Positions 24,337 through 33,290 of a stretch of DNA of 64,000 nucleotides are shown here, one piece after another. Source of the stretch: Kitasatospora herbaricolor (GTDB lineage Bacteria > Actinomycetota > Actinomycetes > Streptomycetales > Streptomycetaceae); the NCBI RefSeq assembly GCF_030813695.1, contig NZ_JAUSVA010000002.1, positions 1 to 64,000 on the forward strand, given 5' to 3'. The first letter of the stretch is position 1, and every line of letters starts with the position of its first letter. The position numbers were made by a program, and so were the translations under genes. The notes beneath the pieces were generated by a model that was given only the letters and a program-made list of their open reading frames with translations, was not told where the DNA came from and did not search any database.

Positions 24337-25158
24337 TCAGAGCGCGCCGGTCCACCGGACGGGCAGGTAGGTGGCCCGGTCCGGGACGAATTCGACCTGG
24401 ACCTGACCGAAGTCGGCGGGCTGCAGCGCGAAGGTGCGATTGCCGACCACCTGCTGACCGGGCTTCAGGGTGCCGTCGATCGACATGTGGCTCCCGGGCC
24501 CCTCGTAGAGGTCCTCGGCATCGCCGTGCGGGCCCTTCAGGTAAAGCATGCCCGGGTGGATGGTGCGCGGCTCGGCCGTGGTGTTTACCACCGTGACCAC
24601 CACCCGCACCGCCTGCACGCCCGACTCGGTGGGAAGGACGTTCAGTCGCGGAGCCCTGGTCTCCGGCTTGGCCACGGTGATCTTCAGGCCGTCCGCGGTG
24701 GTGTAAGTCTGACCGAAGGTCAGCTGACGGGCCTTCTCGTCGGCCGCCCGGCGCTGCTGCTCCGCCCGGTCCGCCTGGACGGACCGGTATACCGACACTC
24801 CCATGAAGGTGCCGACTCCGCTCGAGACCAGCAGCGCGAGCACCCCGAGGATCACCCCGGCCATCGCTGCGCCCCGGTTGTTCGCCGCACCCCGGCGGCA
24901 CAGCCGCAGCCCGAGCACCCCCAGCACCACCGCGACCAGGGCGAGCAGCCAGGCGAACCAGAACAGGACCAGCGTGAGTGCCAGCACCATGCCGACGATG
25001 CCGAGCACCATCGCCGCAACGCCCAGCCCGTTCCGCGGCACAGGACCGGGCCCCGGGTACGGCGGCCAGAGGGCGGGGGCGGGCGCCGGGTTCGGCGCAG
25101 CCGGTGCCGGGGCGTGCCAGGGGTCGGTGGACTCCGGTGGCGGGGCTTGGGTGGTCAC
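24337..25158 (-). CDS. DUF4190/DUF4352-type membrane-anchored protein
   Basis: This 273-aa protein has a Pro-rich cytoplasmic N-terminus and two adjacent transmembrane helices at about residues 45-80 (GLGVAAMVLGIVGMVLALTL, LFWFAWLLALVAVVLGVLGL). A third helix is at 96-120 (AAMAGVILGVLALLVSSGVG), as in DUF4190. The outside domain (residues 150-270) is DUF4352-like and beta-rich (VRVVVTVVNTTAEPRTIHPG, FGQVQVEFVPDRATYLPVRW). Such proteins are surface-exposed with unknown ligand. ATG 25158 is the clear start. It stands alone, with the IS4 remnant downstream and a gap upstream. Confidence 0.85.
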   Translation of the reverse strand: MTTQAPPPESTDPWHAPAPAAPNPAPAPALWPPYPGPGPVPRNGLGVAAMVLGIVGMVLALTLVLFWFAWLLALVAVVLGVLGLRLCRRGAANNRGAAMAGVILGVLALLVSSGVGTFMGVSVYRSVQADRAEQQRRAADEKARQLTFGQTYTTADGLKITVAKPETRAPRLNVLPTESGVQAVRVVVTVVNTTAEPRTIHPGMLYLKGPHGDAEDLYEGPGSHMSIDGTLKPGQQVVGNRTFALQPADFGQVQVEFVPDRATYLPVRWTGAL

Positions 25159-26015
25159 GTGCGGTCCTTCGAGTGATCCGTGATCGGAGGGACGAACGTA
25201 TCAGTCACATCATCAGCACATCTCCACCGCGTCGCCCCTGCCGCACCGGGCACACCCCTGACCCACGTGGCCGCCGGCCCGCTGCGCGGAACCATGGCCG
25301 TGACGGTGCGGACGGCCGGGGAGGGTGACGGTCTGCACGCATCTGACCTGGGAATCCGTCACCCATGCCACCCTCTGCTCAGCAGCAGGTGACAGTAGTT
25401 GCGGGCACGCGGGGTTTTACAGCGGGGGCGGGCCGGGCCCGGCAACAAGTGCCGCCCCTGGCGCACAGGCTGGTAAGCCTCCGTACACGGTGGCAACTGG
25501 TGCCCTCTCGTTCGTCCCGCCCTGCGGGCATGTTGATCTTGGGTAGTCGTGGAGGGTACCTGGTCACGCCCGATGACCTTGACGAGAGCCGGCACTGCTA
25601 CGACTGCCGCACCGACGACTGCGAGTACCACGACTACCGCGCTGACCTCAGCCGGTCGAACCCTGGCCCACACCTCGGGGCGCAAACCGTCCACCCGCAA
25701 GAGGGCCGACGCACTGGTCGCCAAGGTGATCGCAGCCGCCGCAAGGCCGTCAAGACCGACCCCGACTCAACACTCTGGTGGGTAAAGTCGATCCGCGCGG
25801 TCGGCCCGTACGCCGAACCCGGCCACGAGCCGCTGCTGCACATCGACCTCGCCGTGGACCTGCGCCCCCGACTGGCCGACGCGAGCGAGCAGCGCAACGC
25901 CGAACAGCGGCTGTGCGACGCCGCCCGCGACCGCGGGGAACGCGAGCGGGTGTGGGACATGACCGGCTACGGCCACTGGCACACCAGAATCGCGCTCGCT
26001 GGCGCAGGGTGTGTC
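25159..26015 (+). pseudogene. Upstream gap and decayed unidentified gene cut by ISL3 element
   Basis: 25159-25545 holds no gene. From about 25546 the plus strand shows coding-like pieces in two frames: TPDDLDESRHCYDCRTDDCE, with a Cys/His cluster, then after a frameshift TLAHTSGRKPSTRKRADALV, then LWWVKSIRAVGPYAEPGHEP and RERVWDMTGYGHWHTRIALA. The last piece ends close to the left end of the second ISL3 element at 26024. I infer a gene inactivated by frameshifts and by the IS; its family is not recognised. Confidence 0.35.
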
Positions 26016-26023
26016 CAGCCAAC

Positions 26024-27654
26024 GGCTCTGTCCCGTATTCGGTGGTAACGAAGGGTGACGGTCGTCGTTGTTGTTACGTGCGAGATGCCAACGAGCTTGT
26101 GAGAATAGTGTTTTCAGGGCTGTCGGCGCTGGTCGTCCAGGACGTGGTGGACGAGGGCGAGGTCATCCGGGTGTCAGCCCGGACCCAGGACGAGCCTGTG
26201 CCGTGCCCAGCGTGCGGGCAGCCGACGCCGCACGTGCATGGCTTCCACCATCGAGTGGTCGCGGATGTGCCGGTGGACGGTCGGCGGGTCGTGGTGTCGG
26301 TGCGAGTCCGACGCCTGACCTGCCCGGTTCTGGGTTGCCCGCGCCAGACGTTCCGTGAGCAGGTCCCCGGCCTGATCGAACGCTACCAGCGGCGCACGCG
26401 CCGTCTCGCCGATCAACTCGGTGAGATCGTTAAGGAGTTAGCGGGCCGGGCGGGCGCTCGCCTCTCCCACGTCCTGGCTGCGACGGTCTCCCGCTCGACC
26501 GCCCTGCGCGTGCTCATGCGCCAGTCGGTGCCGCGGCTGCGCGTCCCGCGCGTGCTGGGCGTCGACGACTTCGCCCTGCGCCGGCGTCAGCGTTACGCCA
26601 CCGTGCTCATCGGCGCCGAGACCGGCGAGCGGATCGACGTCCTGCCCGACCGCACCACCCAGACTCTGGTCGCGTGGCTGTGCGAGCACCCCGGGGCCGA
26701 GTACGTCTGCCGCGACGGCTCCGGCTCCTACGGCGAGGCGATCCGCCAGGCCCTCCCCGAAGCGGTGCAGGTCAGCGACAGATGGCACTTGTGGAGCAAC
26801 CTGTGTGGCAAGGTCCTGGCCGAGATCCGCTCTCACGCCGCCTGCTGGGCCACCGCCGTGAACCCGACCCGGCCCGGAGGCGTACGCGAGCAGACCACCC
26901 GCGAACGCCGGCACCAGGTCCACAAGCTGCTCGGCCAGGGCGTCGGGCTGCTCGAATGTGCCCGCCGCCTCGACGTCGCGCTGAACACCGTCAAGCGGTA
27001 CGCCCGCATGAAGGAGCCCACCGGCGACCGCCGGGCACCCCGCTGCAAACCCACGCTGGTCGATCCCTACCGCGACCACCTGCGCCGGCGCAGGGCCGAG
27101 GACCCCGCGGTGCCCGTCACCCACCTCCTGCGCGAGATCAGGGAGCTCGGTTACACCGGGAGCGCGAACCTCCTGGTCCGCTACGTCACCCAGGGCCGCG
27201 CCGATGGTGACAGGCCCGTCACCACCCCGCGGCGCTTCACCCGCCTCCTCCTCACCCGTCCCGAGAAACTGCGAGACAAGGACACCGCCCTCCTGAGGGA
27301 GCTCACCCAAAGCTGTTCCGAGATGACCGAACTCGCCCGTCTCACGGAGGAGTTCGCGCAACTGCTGGTGCCGCCCGAGGGCAACGACGCCAAGCTCACC
27401 GACTGGATCACATCAGTTCGCTCCGTCGACCTGCCCCACCTGCACTCCTTCGCGAACGGCCTGGAACTCGACCGGGCCGCCGTCGACGCCGGCCTCACCC
27501 TCCCGTTCCACAACGGCCGCACCGAGGGAGTCAACACGCGAACCAAACGGATCACGAGACAGATGCACGGCCGAGCCGGATTCTCCCTGCTCCGCCACCG
27601 CATCCTCCTCCAGTGATCATCACCCAGCGCTACCACCGATTACGGGACAGGGCC
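26024..27654. mobile_element. Second ISL3-family insertion element
   Basis: The left end GGCTCTGTCCCGTATTCGGT at 26024 is mirrored at the right end, where the complement reads GGCCCTGTCCCGTAATCGGT and finishes at 27654. The imperfect repeat continues for about 35 bp. The 1631-bp element contains one intact transposase. The flanking octamers (CAGCCAAC left, GTACTTAC right) do not match, so there is no target duplication. This suggests deletion or recombination at one side after insertion. The repeats differ from those of the 3102-5436 element, so the two are distinct ISL3 types. Confidence 0.8.
26078..27616 (+). CDS. ISL3-family transposase
   Basis: This 512-aa transposase has an N-terminal zinc ribbon (CPACGQPTPHVHGFHHR, then LTCPVLGCPRQTF). 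The catalytic region has RVLGVDDFALRRRQ (first Asp), VCRDGSGSY and VQVSDRWHLW. An HTH segment (LLECARRLDVALNTVKRYAR) follows, then the final HNGRTEGVNTRTKRITRQMH with the conserved Glu. GTG 26078 is chosen; GTG 26099 (VRIVFSG) is an alternative that fits relatives equally well. The frame is open further upstream only because of base composition, and that part lies outside the left repeat. The enzyme appears complete. Confidence 0.88.
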   Translation: MRDANELVRIVFSGLSALVVQDVVDEGEVIRVSARTQDEPVPCPACGQPTPHVHGFHHRVVADVPVDGRRVVVSVRVRRLTCPVLGCPRQTFREQVPGLIERYQRRTRRLADQLGEIVKELAGRAGARLSHVLAATVSRSTALRVLMRQSVPRLRVPRVLGVDDFALRRRQRYATVLIGAETGERIDVLPDRTTQTLVAWLCEHPGAEYVCRDGSGSYGEAIRQALPEAVQVSDRWHLWSNLCGKVLAEIRSHAACWATAVNPTRPGGVREQTTRERRHQVHKLLGQGVGLLECARRLDVALNTVKRYARMKEPTGDRRAPRCKPTLVDPYRDHLRRRRAEDPAVPVTHLLREIRELGYTGSANLLVRYVTQGRADGDRPVTTPRRFTRLLLTRPEKLRDKDTALLRELTQSCSEMTELARLTEEFAQLLVPPEGNDAKLTDWITSVRSVDLPHLHSFANGLELDRAAVDAGLTLPFHNGRTEGVNTRTKRITRQMHGRAGFSLLRHRILLQ

Positions 27655-27866
27655 GTACTTACGGTGGTACCTGCGGGGCGACCTACGGGACTGGCTGCGG
27701 TGGTATCTGCGGTGGTAGCTATGTGGAACGCCTCACCGGCCGGTCTGGCGGCTCGTCCCCGGCCTGACGGGGCCGCCGGCTGACGGCACGAGGTGTGGCC
27801 GCTACTGTCCGGGGACCATCGATTCCCGCCGGGGCCGAATGCCCGGAGGTCGGACAGGAGTACCTC

Positions 27867-28439
27867 GTGACGCAGCTCATGGACCATCTTGAGGAGCGTC
27901 TCGGGCGGATGCTCGGTGCGTGGTCCCCCTCGGAGGGTGCGGCGCCGGGCACCCCCCAGGTGGCCTGCTTCCGTGGGGGCCGGATAGCGGGCGTCCAGGC
28001 GTTCGCAACGATCGGCCTGTTCAGTACGCCGCTGCATCATCCAGCCACAGACAAGCATTTTCATCTGGAGCTGATGGTCTGCGAGTACGACAGTCGCCCG
28101 ACGGGTTACGGGTACTTCCCGCAGGTGCTGGAGTACGTGGCGGGGCGGGTGGTGGCGGGCGGGACAGCGGTCCTGCGGGGCGACGTCATTGCGCTGCCCG
28201 TACCACTGCCCGGGGGCGCCATGACCGCCCTGTACGCCACCCTGCCGGTCCACTTCGACAACGACTTCGCCTCCGTTCCCATCGAGAACGGCAGCGAAGT
28301 GGTCATCGTCTGGCTGATCCCCATCACCCAGGACGAATCCGCCTTCATCCGCGCCCGCGGCTGGAAGGCCTTCGAAGAAGCCCTTGCCCACCAGGACCCC
28401 GACCTCCTCGATCCCGCACGCCCCCCACTGCAGCTGTAG
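27867..28439 (+). CDS. Suppressor-of-fused (SUFU) domain protein
   Basis: This 190-aa protein matches the bacterial SUFU-like domain: MDHLEERLGRMLGAW at the start, HFHLELMVCEYDSRPTGYGY, FPQVLEYVAGRVV, PLPGGAMTALYATLPVHFDN, and VVIVWLIPITQDESAFIRAR. Bacterial SUFU-domain proteins are frequently immunity proteins in polymorphic toxin systems or orphan immunity genes. GTG 27867 has an excellent GGACAGGAG ribosome site. The small gene at 28456 follows by 16 bp with its own AAGGAG site, so they form an operon. No toxin gene is adjacent, so the toxin partner is unknown. Confidence 0.8.
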   Translation: MTQLMDHLEERLGRMLGAWSPSEGAAPGTPQVACFRGGRIAGVQAFATIGLFSTPLHHPATDKHFHLELMVCEYDSRPTGYGYFPQVLEYVAGRVVAGGTAVLRGDVIALPVPLPGGAMTALYATLPVHFDNDFASVPIENGSEVVIVWLIPITQDESAFIRARGWKAFEEALAHQDPDLLDPARPPLQL

Positions 28440-28455
28440 CCAAGGAGCGGATCGG

Positions 28456-28791
28456 GTGTCGTGGTCGGCCGCCCGGCAGGACGACCGGGGGCACCGGCAG
28501 GTGTTGCAGCTGTTCGCCGGCGCAGTGCGCCAGGTGATGGGTCGCGCAATCCTCCCCACCAGCGACGGCGAGATCGGCACCGAACTGCGCTACTGCCTGG
28601 ACGCCTACGTCGTCCTCGGCGCCACCGACGCCGGCAGCGCCCCGGACCTCAGCCGCGCCGAACAGCTCGCCCTGCTCGCCGTCGGCGCCATCGCCACCAC
28701 CGCACCCAGCACCATCCTCAACGACCCTGGGCGGGACCTGCCCGTGCTGTGCTCGGTCATCGAGAGCGCCCTCGCCTCCGCGGGGGCGTAG
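28456..28791 (+). CDS. Small hypothetical protein in SUFU operon
   Basis: This 111-aa helical protein (LQLFAGAVRQVMGRAILPTS, YCLDAYVVLGATDAGSAPDL, AEQLALLAVGAIATTAPSTI) has no signal peptide or clear family. GTG 28456 follows AAGGAGCGG. It is 16 bp downstream of the SUFU gene and probably co-translated with it. Its 3' end overlaps the end of the convergent XRE-type gene by 35 bp. A role next to an immunity-like gene is inference only. Confidence 0.6.
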   Translation: MSWSAARQDDRGHRQVLQLFAGAVRQVMGRAILPTSDGEIGTELRYCLDAYVVLGATDAGSAPDLSRAEQLALLAVGAIATTAPSTILNDPGRDLPVLCSVIESALASAGA

Positions 28792-29101
28792 CGGCCAGCG
28801 CTTCGAGCTCGGACAGCCGCACGACGACAGCCAGCACCAGGTCGCGGCTCTCCGGCGACAGCGCGACCGTGGCGACGGCCAGGTCCCGTACAACGGTGCG
28901 CATCGTCGGATTCGTCTTTCGGCCGACCGCAAACTTCTGAATCGCGCTCGCGGAGAACCCCCGGCCCTCGGCCGCCCCGGCGCCGATCGCCTCGGAGATC
29001 TCCTGGACGATGTACGGGCCGCGGCCGGCCGGATGGACCGTATGGAACACAGGTGGTCCAACTTCTCGGCGAAGGTCCCGAAGACCACGGCGCACTCAGC
29101 C
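28757..29101 (-). pseudogene. XRE-type regulator with one-base frameshift
   Basis: The expected N-terminus (VVFGTFAEKLDHL) is in one frame at about 29050-29090. The continuation FHTVHPAGRGPYIVQEISEA, SASAIQKFAVGRKTNPTMRT and VVRDLAVATVALSPESRDLV is in the next. Together they make the phage-repressor-like HTH protein common in Streptomyces (PGRGPY, NPTMR motifs). A single extra base near 29055 separates the two parts. It either is inactive or reflects a base-call error. It is downstream of, and overlaps by a few bases, the small gene at 29096-29302. Confidence 0.6.
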
Positions 29102-29302
29102 CTCGGATCCGGCCGGCCCAGCGAGGGCTTCCGACACCAACCGGCGGCGCCCGCCCGGCGCCACCGCAGGGGCGGCGACGTCGTCAGAGGCCGGCTCCAG
29201 GACTGGGGCCCGCTCGACGGCGAGCCCCCCGTCGGCCAAGACGGGGGCGGCGGCGGGCTCGGAGAACGGGCCGTACAGCGGGCGGCGGTGTTCGGCATTC
29301 AT
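29096..29302 (-). CDS. Small hypothetical protein preceding XRE gene
   Basis: ATG 29302 opens a 68-aa frame (MNAEHRRPLYGPFSEPAAAP) rich in Ala, Pro and Glu, and its stop overlaps the region where the XRE gene begins. A longer version from ATG 29386 adds an Arg-rich leader. No family is recognised. The arrangement (small protein coupled to an XRE regulator) is common in Streptomyces, which is the main reason to call it. A composition artefact cannot be excluded. Confidence 0.4.
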   Translation of the reverse strand: MNAEHRRPLYGPFSEPAAAPVLADGGLAVERAPVLEPASDDVAAPAVAPGGRRRLVSEALAGPAGSEG

Positions 29303-29418
29303 GATCAACCAGTCTGGCAGCACCGTCACCGCGCCGCCCCGGCTGCGGCCAGCTGACGCTCTCCTACGCCGGCGGCCATGAGACACCGCGACCCACCATC
29401 GGGCTGGCAGACGGAGCT

Positions 29419-29916
29419 TCAGTGCCAGTGCGGCTGCGAGCCGGCGTCATCGCGGGTGCAGGTGATCGGCTGCCCGTGGGCGTCGGTTGTGGACCGCCCG
29501 ACGTCGCCCTTACGGCAGAACTCGCCCGGCTTGTAGCAGTTCCCCGCGTTGGTCTTGATGCTGCACGTCCCGCCCGCCCCGGCACCGCTGCTGGCCGTCG
29601 GACGGCTGGAGGCGGCGGTGGCGGTGACGGCCGGACGGCTGGGCGTCACGGTGACGGCTGCGGGCGAGGGAGTGACGACAACCGCCGGAGCACTCGCCGC
29701 CGCACTGCTGGGCACCACCGTCGCGGACGCGGCCGCAGAGGCGGTGAAAGACGGTGTCGTGGCGGGCGTACCGGCCGGTGACGTCGTTGCCGTGGTGGCT
29801 GCCGCGGGCTTGCTGTTCGACGCGGGAGCGGGTGTACCACCGGACGAAGCGCAGCCAGCCATCGCGAGGACGGCGAAGACAGCAATCGCGCCAGAGGCCA
29901 GTCCACGGATACGCAC
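29419..29916 (-). CDS. Putative lipoprotein with Ser/Thr/Ala-rich stalk
   Basis: This 165-aa protein has a lipoprotein signal peptide (RIRGLASGAIAVFAVLAMAG, then Cys, lipobox LAMAGC). A roughly 90-residue Ala/Thr/Ser/Pro-rich stalk follows, and then a compact C-terminal domain with four Cys residues (TCSIKTNAGNCYKPGEFCRK, PITCTRDD) that probably form disulphides. It should be anchored to the outer face of the membrane. GTG 29916 sets the lipobox at the right distance. The Cys-rich end resembles small domains seen at the tip of actinobacterial surface proteins. No operon partner is obvious. Confidence 0.75.
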   Translation of the reverse strand: MRIRGLASGAIAVFAVLAMAGCASSGGTPAPASNSKPAAATTATTSPAGTPATTPSFTASAAASATVVPSSAAASAPAVVVTPSPAAVTVTPSRPAVTATAASSRPTASSGAGAGGTCSIKTNAGNCYKPGEFCRKGDVGRSTTDAHGQPITCTRDDAGSQPHWH

Positions 29917-29964
29917 ACCGGCACAGTAGGTCGCCAGCCGCCGCCCAAAGCGCCGCTGGGCCAT

Positions 29965-30543
29965 TCATGGGCGAGTCGCCGCGGTTTTGCTGGGAGGCGG
30001 ATGTCCCAACCTATCCCAGCCCCGGACGGCCGGGTCGGTGGTCAGCCGCCACAGGCCGAGCGCTGCGCGGCGGCGCAGCAGCGGGTGCAGGTCGTCCAGG
30101 AACTCGTCGGTGAAGTATTTGGCGCGCGCGATGGCGGTCATGACGGCGTCGGTGAGCCTTCGGCTCTGGTAGCCGCGGTGGGCGCGCTCGTGCTGGCCGG
30201 GCAGGGTCAGCGAGAGGGAGGGGGCCCGTTCCAGCAGGGCGGCGGGGGCGCGCAGCCGCACGGGTGCGTCGCGCCTGGGGTCGGTGCGCCAGCGCGGCGG
30301 CGGGTAGCGCAGCACGGTGGAGATGTGGGTCAGACGGTCGGCGGGGTCGAGCTTCTCCTGTTCTTCGACGTGCTTGGCGAGGAGTTGGCGGAGCGTCTCG
30401 TCTCGCGAGGTGCTGCGATGCGCTGCGACGGCGGCCAGGGCGTCGAGGGCGCAGTGCGGTAGTCGGATGTTGGTCTCGGTGTGGGCGGGCACCCGGCCAG
30501 TATCGGGGCCGGGGCGCGGCGCCGGCTGCGGGAGCGCAATCAC
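29965..30543 (-). CDS. Ribbon-helix-helix-like hypothetical protein
   Basis: This 192-aa protein begins, after a Pro-rich leader, with TNIRLPHCALDALAAVAAHR and STSRDETLRQLLAKHVEEQE, which fits an RHH (CopG-like) strand-helix-helix DNA-binding unit with a coiled extension. The rest is basic and helical (LTDAVMTAIARAKYFTDEFL, LRRRAALGLWRLT). A start at GTG 30492 would remove the leader. It lies in a minus-strand block with GIY-YIG, replication-relaxation and Tap/Tpg genes, so a plasmid or mobile-element role such as partition or transfer control is plausible but inferred. Confidence 0.5.
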   Translation of the reverse strand: MIALPQPAPRPGPDTGRVPAHTETNIRLPHCALDALAAVAAHRSTSRDETLRQLLAKHVEEQEKLDPADRLTHISTVLRYPPPRWRTDPRRDAPVRLRAPAALLERAPSLSLTLPGQHERAHRGYQSRRLTDAVMTAIARAKYFTDEFLDDLHPLLRRRAALGLWRLTTDPAVRGWDRLGHPPPSKTAATRP

Positions 30544-30697
30544 GGGCCCTCTCGAGTCGAGGGACCGCGGTGGTGGGTGCGGCTCAGTGGGGAGCAGCTG
30601 GCGCGATTGACCGGGCTGCGGTTGCCGTGGACGGTTGTCGCCGAGGTACCGGGCTGAGGTGAGGTCGTGGCTGGTGGCTTGCTGCCGGCCGCGTTGG

Positions 30698-31209
30698 TCA
30701 AGTTTGAACTACGGCGGTGAGGGGGGTGTCGGGGCCGGGCGCTGGGTTCGGCGGGTCGACGGTGCGCCCGGCGGCCGGGGTCGGCTCCGGTTCCACAGGT
30801 ACTGGTCGTGCAGTGCAAGGAAGATCTGTCGCCCTGGCGTCCTGTGTGGTGGCGGTGGTGATCCAGCACAGCTCGATGCGTGCTCGGTCGAGCGCGGCGC
30901 GGCCCCACTCGCGTATCCGGGCCGTCTGGCCTGCTTGGGCTTCGGAGAGGCGGTCCTGCAGCCAGGTGGGGTCGGCCAGGGCCTGGTCGAGCGCGGCCTC
31001 CGCCAGCCCGGAAGCCAGGCCGCCGGCGTACTTGTGCAGTCGGCCTCGCAGTCCCTGCCCTTTGCGTTCGCCGCCCATGCCGACGTAGACCACCGGCCCG
31101 GCACCTTGCCGGGCGAGATACACCCTGGGCCGGTCGGTGCGACGCCCAGGGCCGTCCGCCACGGCGCCCAGGGCGACCACGACGCCAACTCCCCCAGGTC
31201 CTCCGCCAT
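30698..31209 (-). pseudogene. GIY-YIG-like nuclease domain protein, frameshifted
   Basis: ATG 31209, behind a GGGGGACAG ribosome site, starts MAEDLGELASWSPWAPWRTA. The domain then continues in another frame as VYLARQGAGPVVYVGMGGER and KGQGLRGRLHKYAGG, the GIY-YIG-like strand-loop and Arg motif. EAALDQALADPTWLQDRLSE and RARIELCWITTATT follow. One missing G in the GGG run near 31125 would restore a single 170-aa frame. A related frameshifted domain exists at 46203-46630. Such proteins occur in actinobacterial mobile elements and may bind or cut DNA; no activity can be claimed. Confidence 0.6.
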
Positions 31210-31342
31210 CTGTCCCCCTTGGTCTCCTTGGTGGCCGCACCCTAGCGGCGGACGCGGGGTGTGAGGTGCGGTCTGGACAACCTTGAGTTGTGCGGCGGTG
31301 GGTTCCTTCGATCAGGTGTCACCCTTTCCGAGGACAGCCTCA

Positions 31343-31966
31343 TCAGTGCTTCGCCGTGCAGTGCTCGGTGCTCTCATCGGCGACGACGCAGAACTGGCTG
31401 ATGCTCTCCCGGTAGCTGTCCGGCGTGCCGTGGTGCTCCTTGCGAGGTGGTCCGTCAATCCACTGGTGCCAGAGGCCGCCTGGGGTCAGAAACCGGACTG
31501 CTCGATTGGCACCCAGCTTGGCGTCGAGGTGCAGGAGTGCGCCAATAGCGGCTGTCTGGTCGTAATAGAGGTCGGGGCGTCGCAGGTAGCGATCGAGGTA
31601 GGCGGCCAACAGGTCTGCGTCGGCAGGGGTGCCGAAGGTGGCGAGGGCGACGGAGTAAGCCGAGCCCGCGAAGCAGACCTCGCTGGCAAGCAGCAGTTCG
31701 CCGAGGCGTTCGCGGAACTCGGTTCTGCGGGCGACGGCGATGAGCCAGGCAGCAGTCTTGCGCTCGCGCCACCCGCCCTCAAGCAGGATGGTCAGCTCAC
31801 GTGGAGTGATGTCGGCGGCGGCCTCGCCGAGCGCCCGCGTGAACTTGGCGCGTTCAGGCCCGGTCATGCGACCGAGGCTGCCGCCGAGTTTGAGGTAGCG
31901 CCGGTCGGGCGTGACGTAGCGGTGGACAAGAGCTTGCAACTCGGGGTCCTCGTGGACGAAGCGCAT
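31343..31966 (-). CDS. DUF6000 family protein
   Basis: This 207-aa helical protein has the block RRYLKLGGSLGRMTG near residue 20, followed by LLEGGWRERKTAAWLIAVAR and LGELLLASEVCFAGSAYSVA. DRYLRRPDLYYDQTAAIGAL and LLHLDAKLGANRA come after. The pattern is that of DUF6000, a HEAT-like family of unknown function in actinobacteria and others, often near toxin-immunity loci. ATG 31966 is chosen because relatives begin close to the PELQALVHRYVTP segment. The fragment upstream at about 32024-32190 (FGRLITDARDRGWEREIERH) may be the tail of another integrase. Confidence 0.7.
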   Translation of the reverse strand: MRFVHEDPELQALVHRYVTPDRRYLKLGGSLGRMTGPERAKFTRALGEAAADITPRELTILLEGGWRERKTAAWLIAVARRTEFRERLGELLLASEVCFAGSAYSVALATFGTPADADLLAAYLDRYLRRPDLYYDQTAAIGALLHLDAKLGANRAVRFLTPGGLWHQWIDGPPRKEHHGTPDSYRESISQFCVVADESTEHCTAKH

Positions 31967-31999
31967 GGCTGCATCCTGCCCTGTGCAAAACTCTCTGAC

Positions 32000-32480
32000 C
32001 AGTGCATTTCTCGGCTGCACCGTTCACTCGGCGGGCTCGTCGTGCGGTTCGCCGAGGTCGTCGAGGAGGCTGGCGATGGGGTCGGCGATGCGCTGGTGGC
32101 GCTCAATCTCCCGCTCCCAACCGCGGTCCCTTGCGTCGGTGATCAGTCTCCCGAACGGGCTCGGGGGGCAGTGAAGGCCGACGGTGGGAAGGCGGCGGAC
32201 GGGTGTTCCGGCGGCGTTCCAGCTCGGCCTGCCCTGGGCCGCGTCGGTCCGCCGAACCTCAGCAGCCGGGGTGGGGCTCTTCGTGGGTCGGTGCCCTGCC
32301 ACCCGAAGCGGCCGTCCTGTCAAGGTGGGCGACCCTCGTCACGGGCTCGGTTGGCTTCAGCGTGCGGTGCCCGGGTCGCGGGGGTGTACGTGCCGGGCGG
32401 TGTGAAGCAGGTGCAGTCGCGTGCCTTGGTCGAGGTGCTCGGGGTGGTCAACGACGAGGGCGCTGGGAGGGTACGCGCGG
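32000..32480. other. 480-bp stretch with a possible integrase-tail fragment
   Basis: The minus strand at 32024-32190 reads FGRLITDARDRGWEREIERH and IASLLDDLGEP, which resembles the C-terminal tail of large tyrosine recombinases, but no catalytic part is present. The rest, up to the replication-relaxation gene stop at 32481, contains no recognisable coding sequence. Confidence 0.3.
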
Positions 32481-32999
32481 TCAGATGGGCTGGGCGGGGT
32501 CGTCGAGCCAGGTGTGCCAGCCGTCGGGGGTGAGGGTGAGGCCGAGTCGGTCCATGCCGGGCTCGCCTGCGTCGTGCCACCAGGCGAGGGGGTGTTCGAA
32601 GTCGTCCCACAGGCGGCGCCCGCCGTACTGGCGGACCCGGTGGACGTCCTGGCCGTCACGGAAGGTCGCGGCTGCCCAGGCCCCGGGCCGGGCGGTGGTG
32701 GTGCCGCGCTGCTCCACCAGCTTGTTCTCCACCAGGTCCCGCAGCGCCTCGTAGGCCTTGCCCGAGCGCTTGTGGTGCGGCACCGCCAAGCGCCAGACCT
32801 GGTTGGGGGAGGCGACCTTGAGAACGCCGAGGACGGCCAGGACCCTGCCGCGCAGCGGCGCGGTGGAGCGGTGGGGGTAGGCGGCGGAGGCGGGGAAGTT
32901 GACACGCCTCTTCTTCGGCGCGGGCGAGGGCGCCGACGGCGGGGCGGGGTCGGGCGTCGGCTCCGGCTTCGGTGTCGTGTCTCGGGTCGGGTTGGTCAT
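32481..32999 (-). CDS. Replication-relaxation family protein, short
   Basis: This 172-aa protein has a winged-helix block (RVLAVLGVLKVASPNQVWRL, KAYEALRDLVENKLVEQRG) typical of the replication-relaxation family on actinobacterial plasmids and integrative elements. WHDAGEPGMDRLGLTLTPDG follows. Family members are usually near 250-350 aa, so the C-terminus is probably truncated. ATG 32999 gives an N-terminus rich in Pro and Thr. The genes around it (GIY-YIG, Tpg-like, Tap) and the repeat-rich region upstream suggest a replication or copy-control locus of a former plasmid. Confidence 0.7.
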   Translation of the reverse strand: MTNPTRDTTPKPEPTPDPAPPSAPSPAPKKRRVNFPASAAYPHRSTAPLRGRVLAVLGVLKVASPNQVWRLAVPHHKRSGKAYEALRDLVENKLVEQRGTTTARPGAWAAATFRDGQDVHRVRQYGGRRLWDDFEHPLAWWHDAGEPGMDRLGLTLTPDGWHTWLDDPAQPI

Positions 33000-33290
33000 G
33001 GTGTGGGCCCCCGGGGTTGGTGATCTTTCGGTGTTCTTCGATACCTCACGGCACCGACAGCCCGCGTTGCCGCCCATCAACCCTGCCCGGTCACCGAGCG
33101 GGCGCGGCCGACTGGCCGGAAAAAGGGGAAGGGCCACTCAGCGGCCCTGGAGCGCGCAAACCCCGCACGCCCCAGCACCGCCACCACCAACTACCAAGAC
33201 AAGGGCACAGGGGGGGTTGCCGGGGTTTTCGCGGGGGCCGGAAAACGGGCGCTGACCTCGGGGAACAGGTCTGTTGGCGGGTTGGTGCCT

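Noticed and set aside
31283..32533. Plus-strand frame of 416 codons
   Set aside because: It is antisense to the DUF6000 gene, which has clear family motifs on the minus strand.
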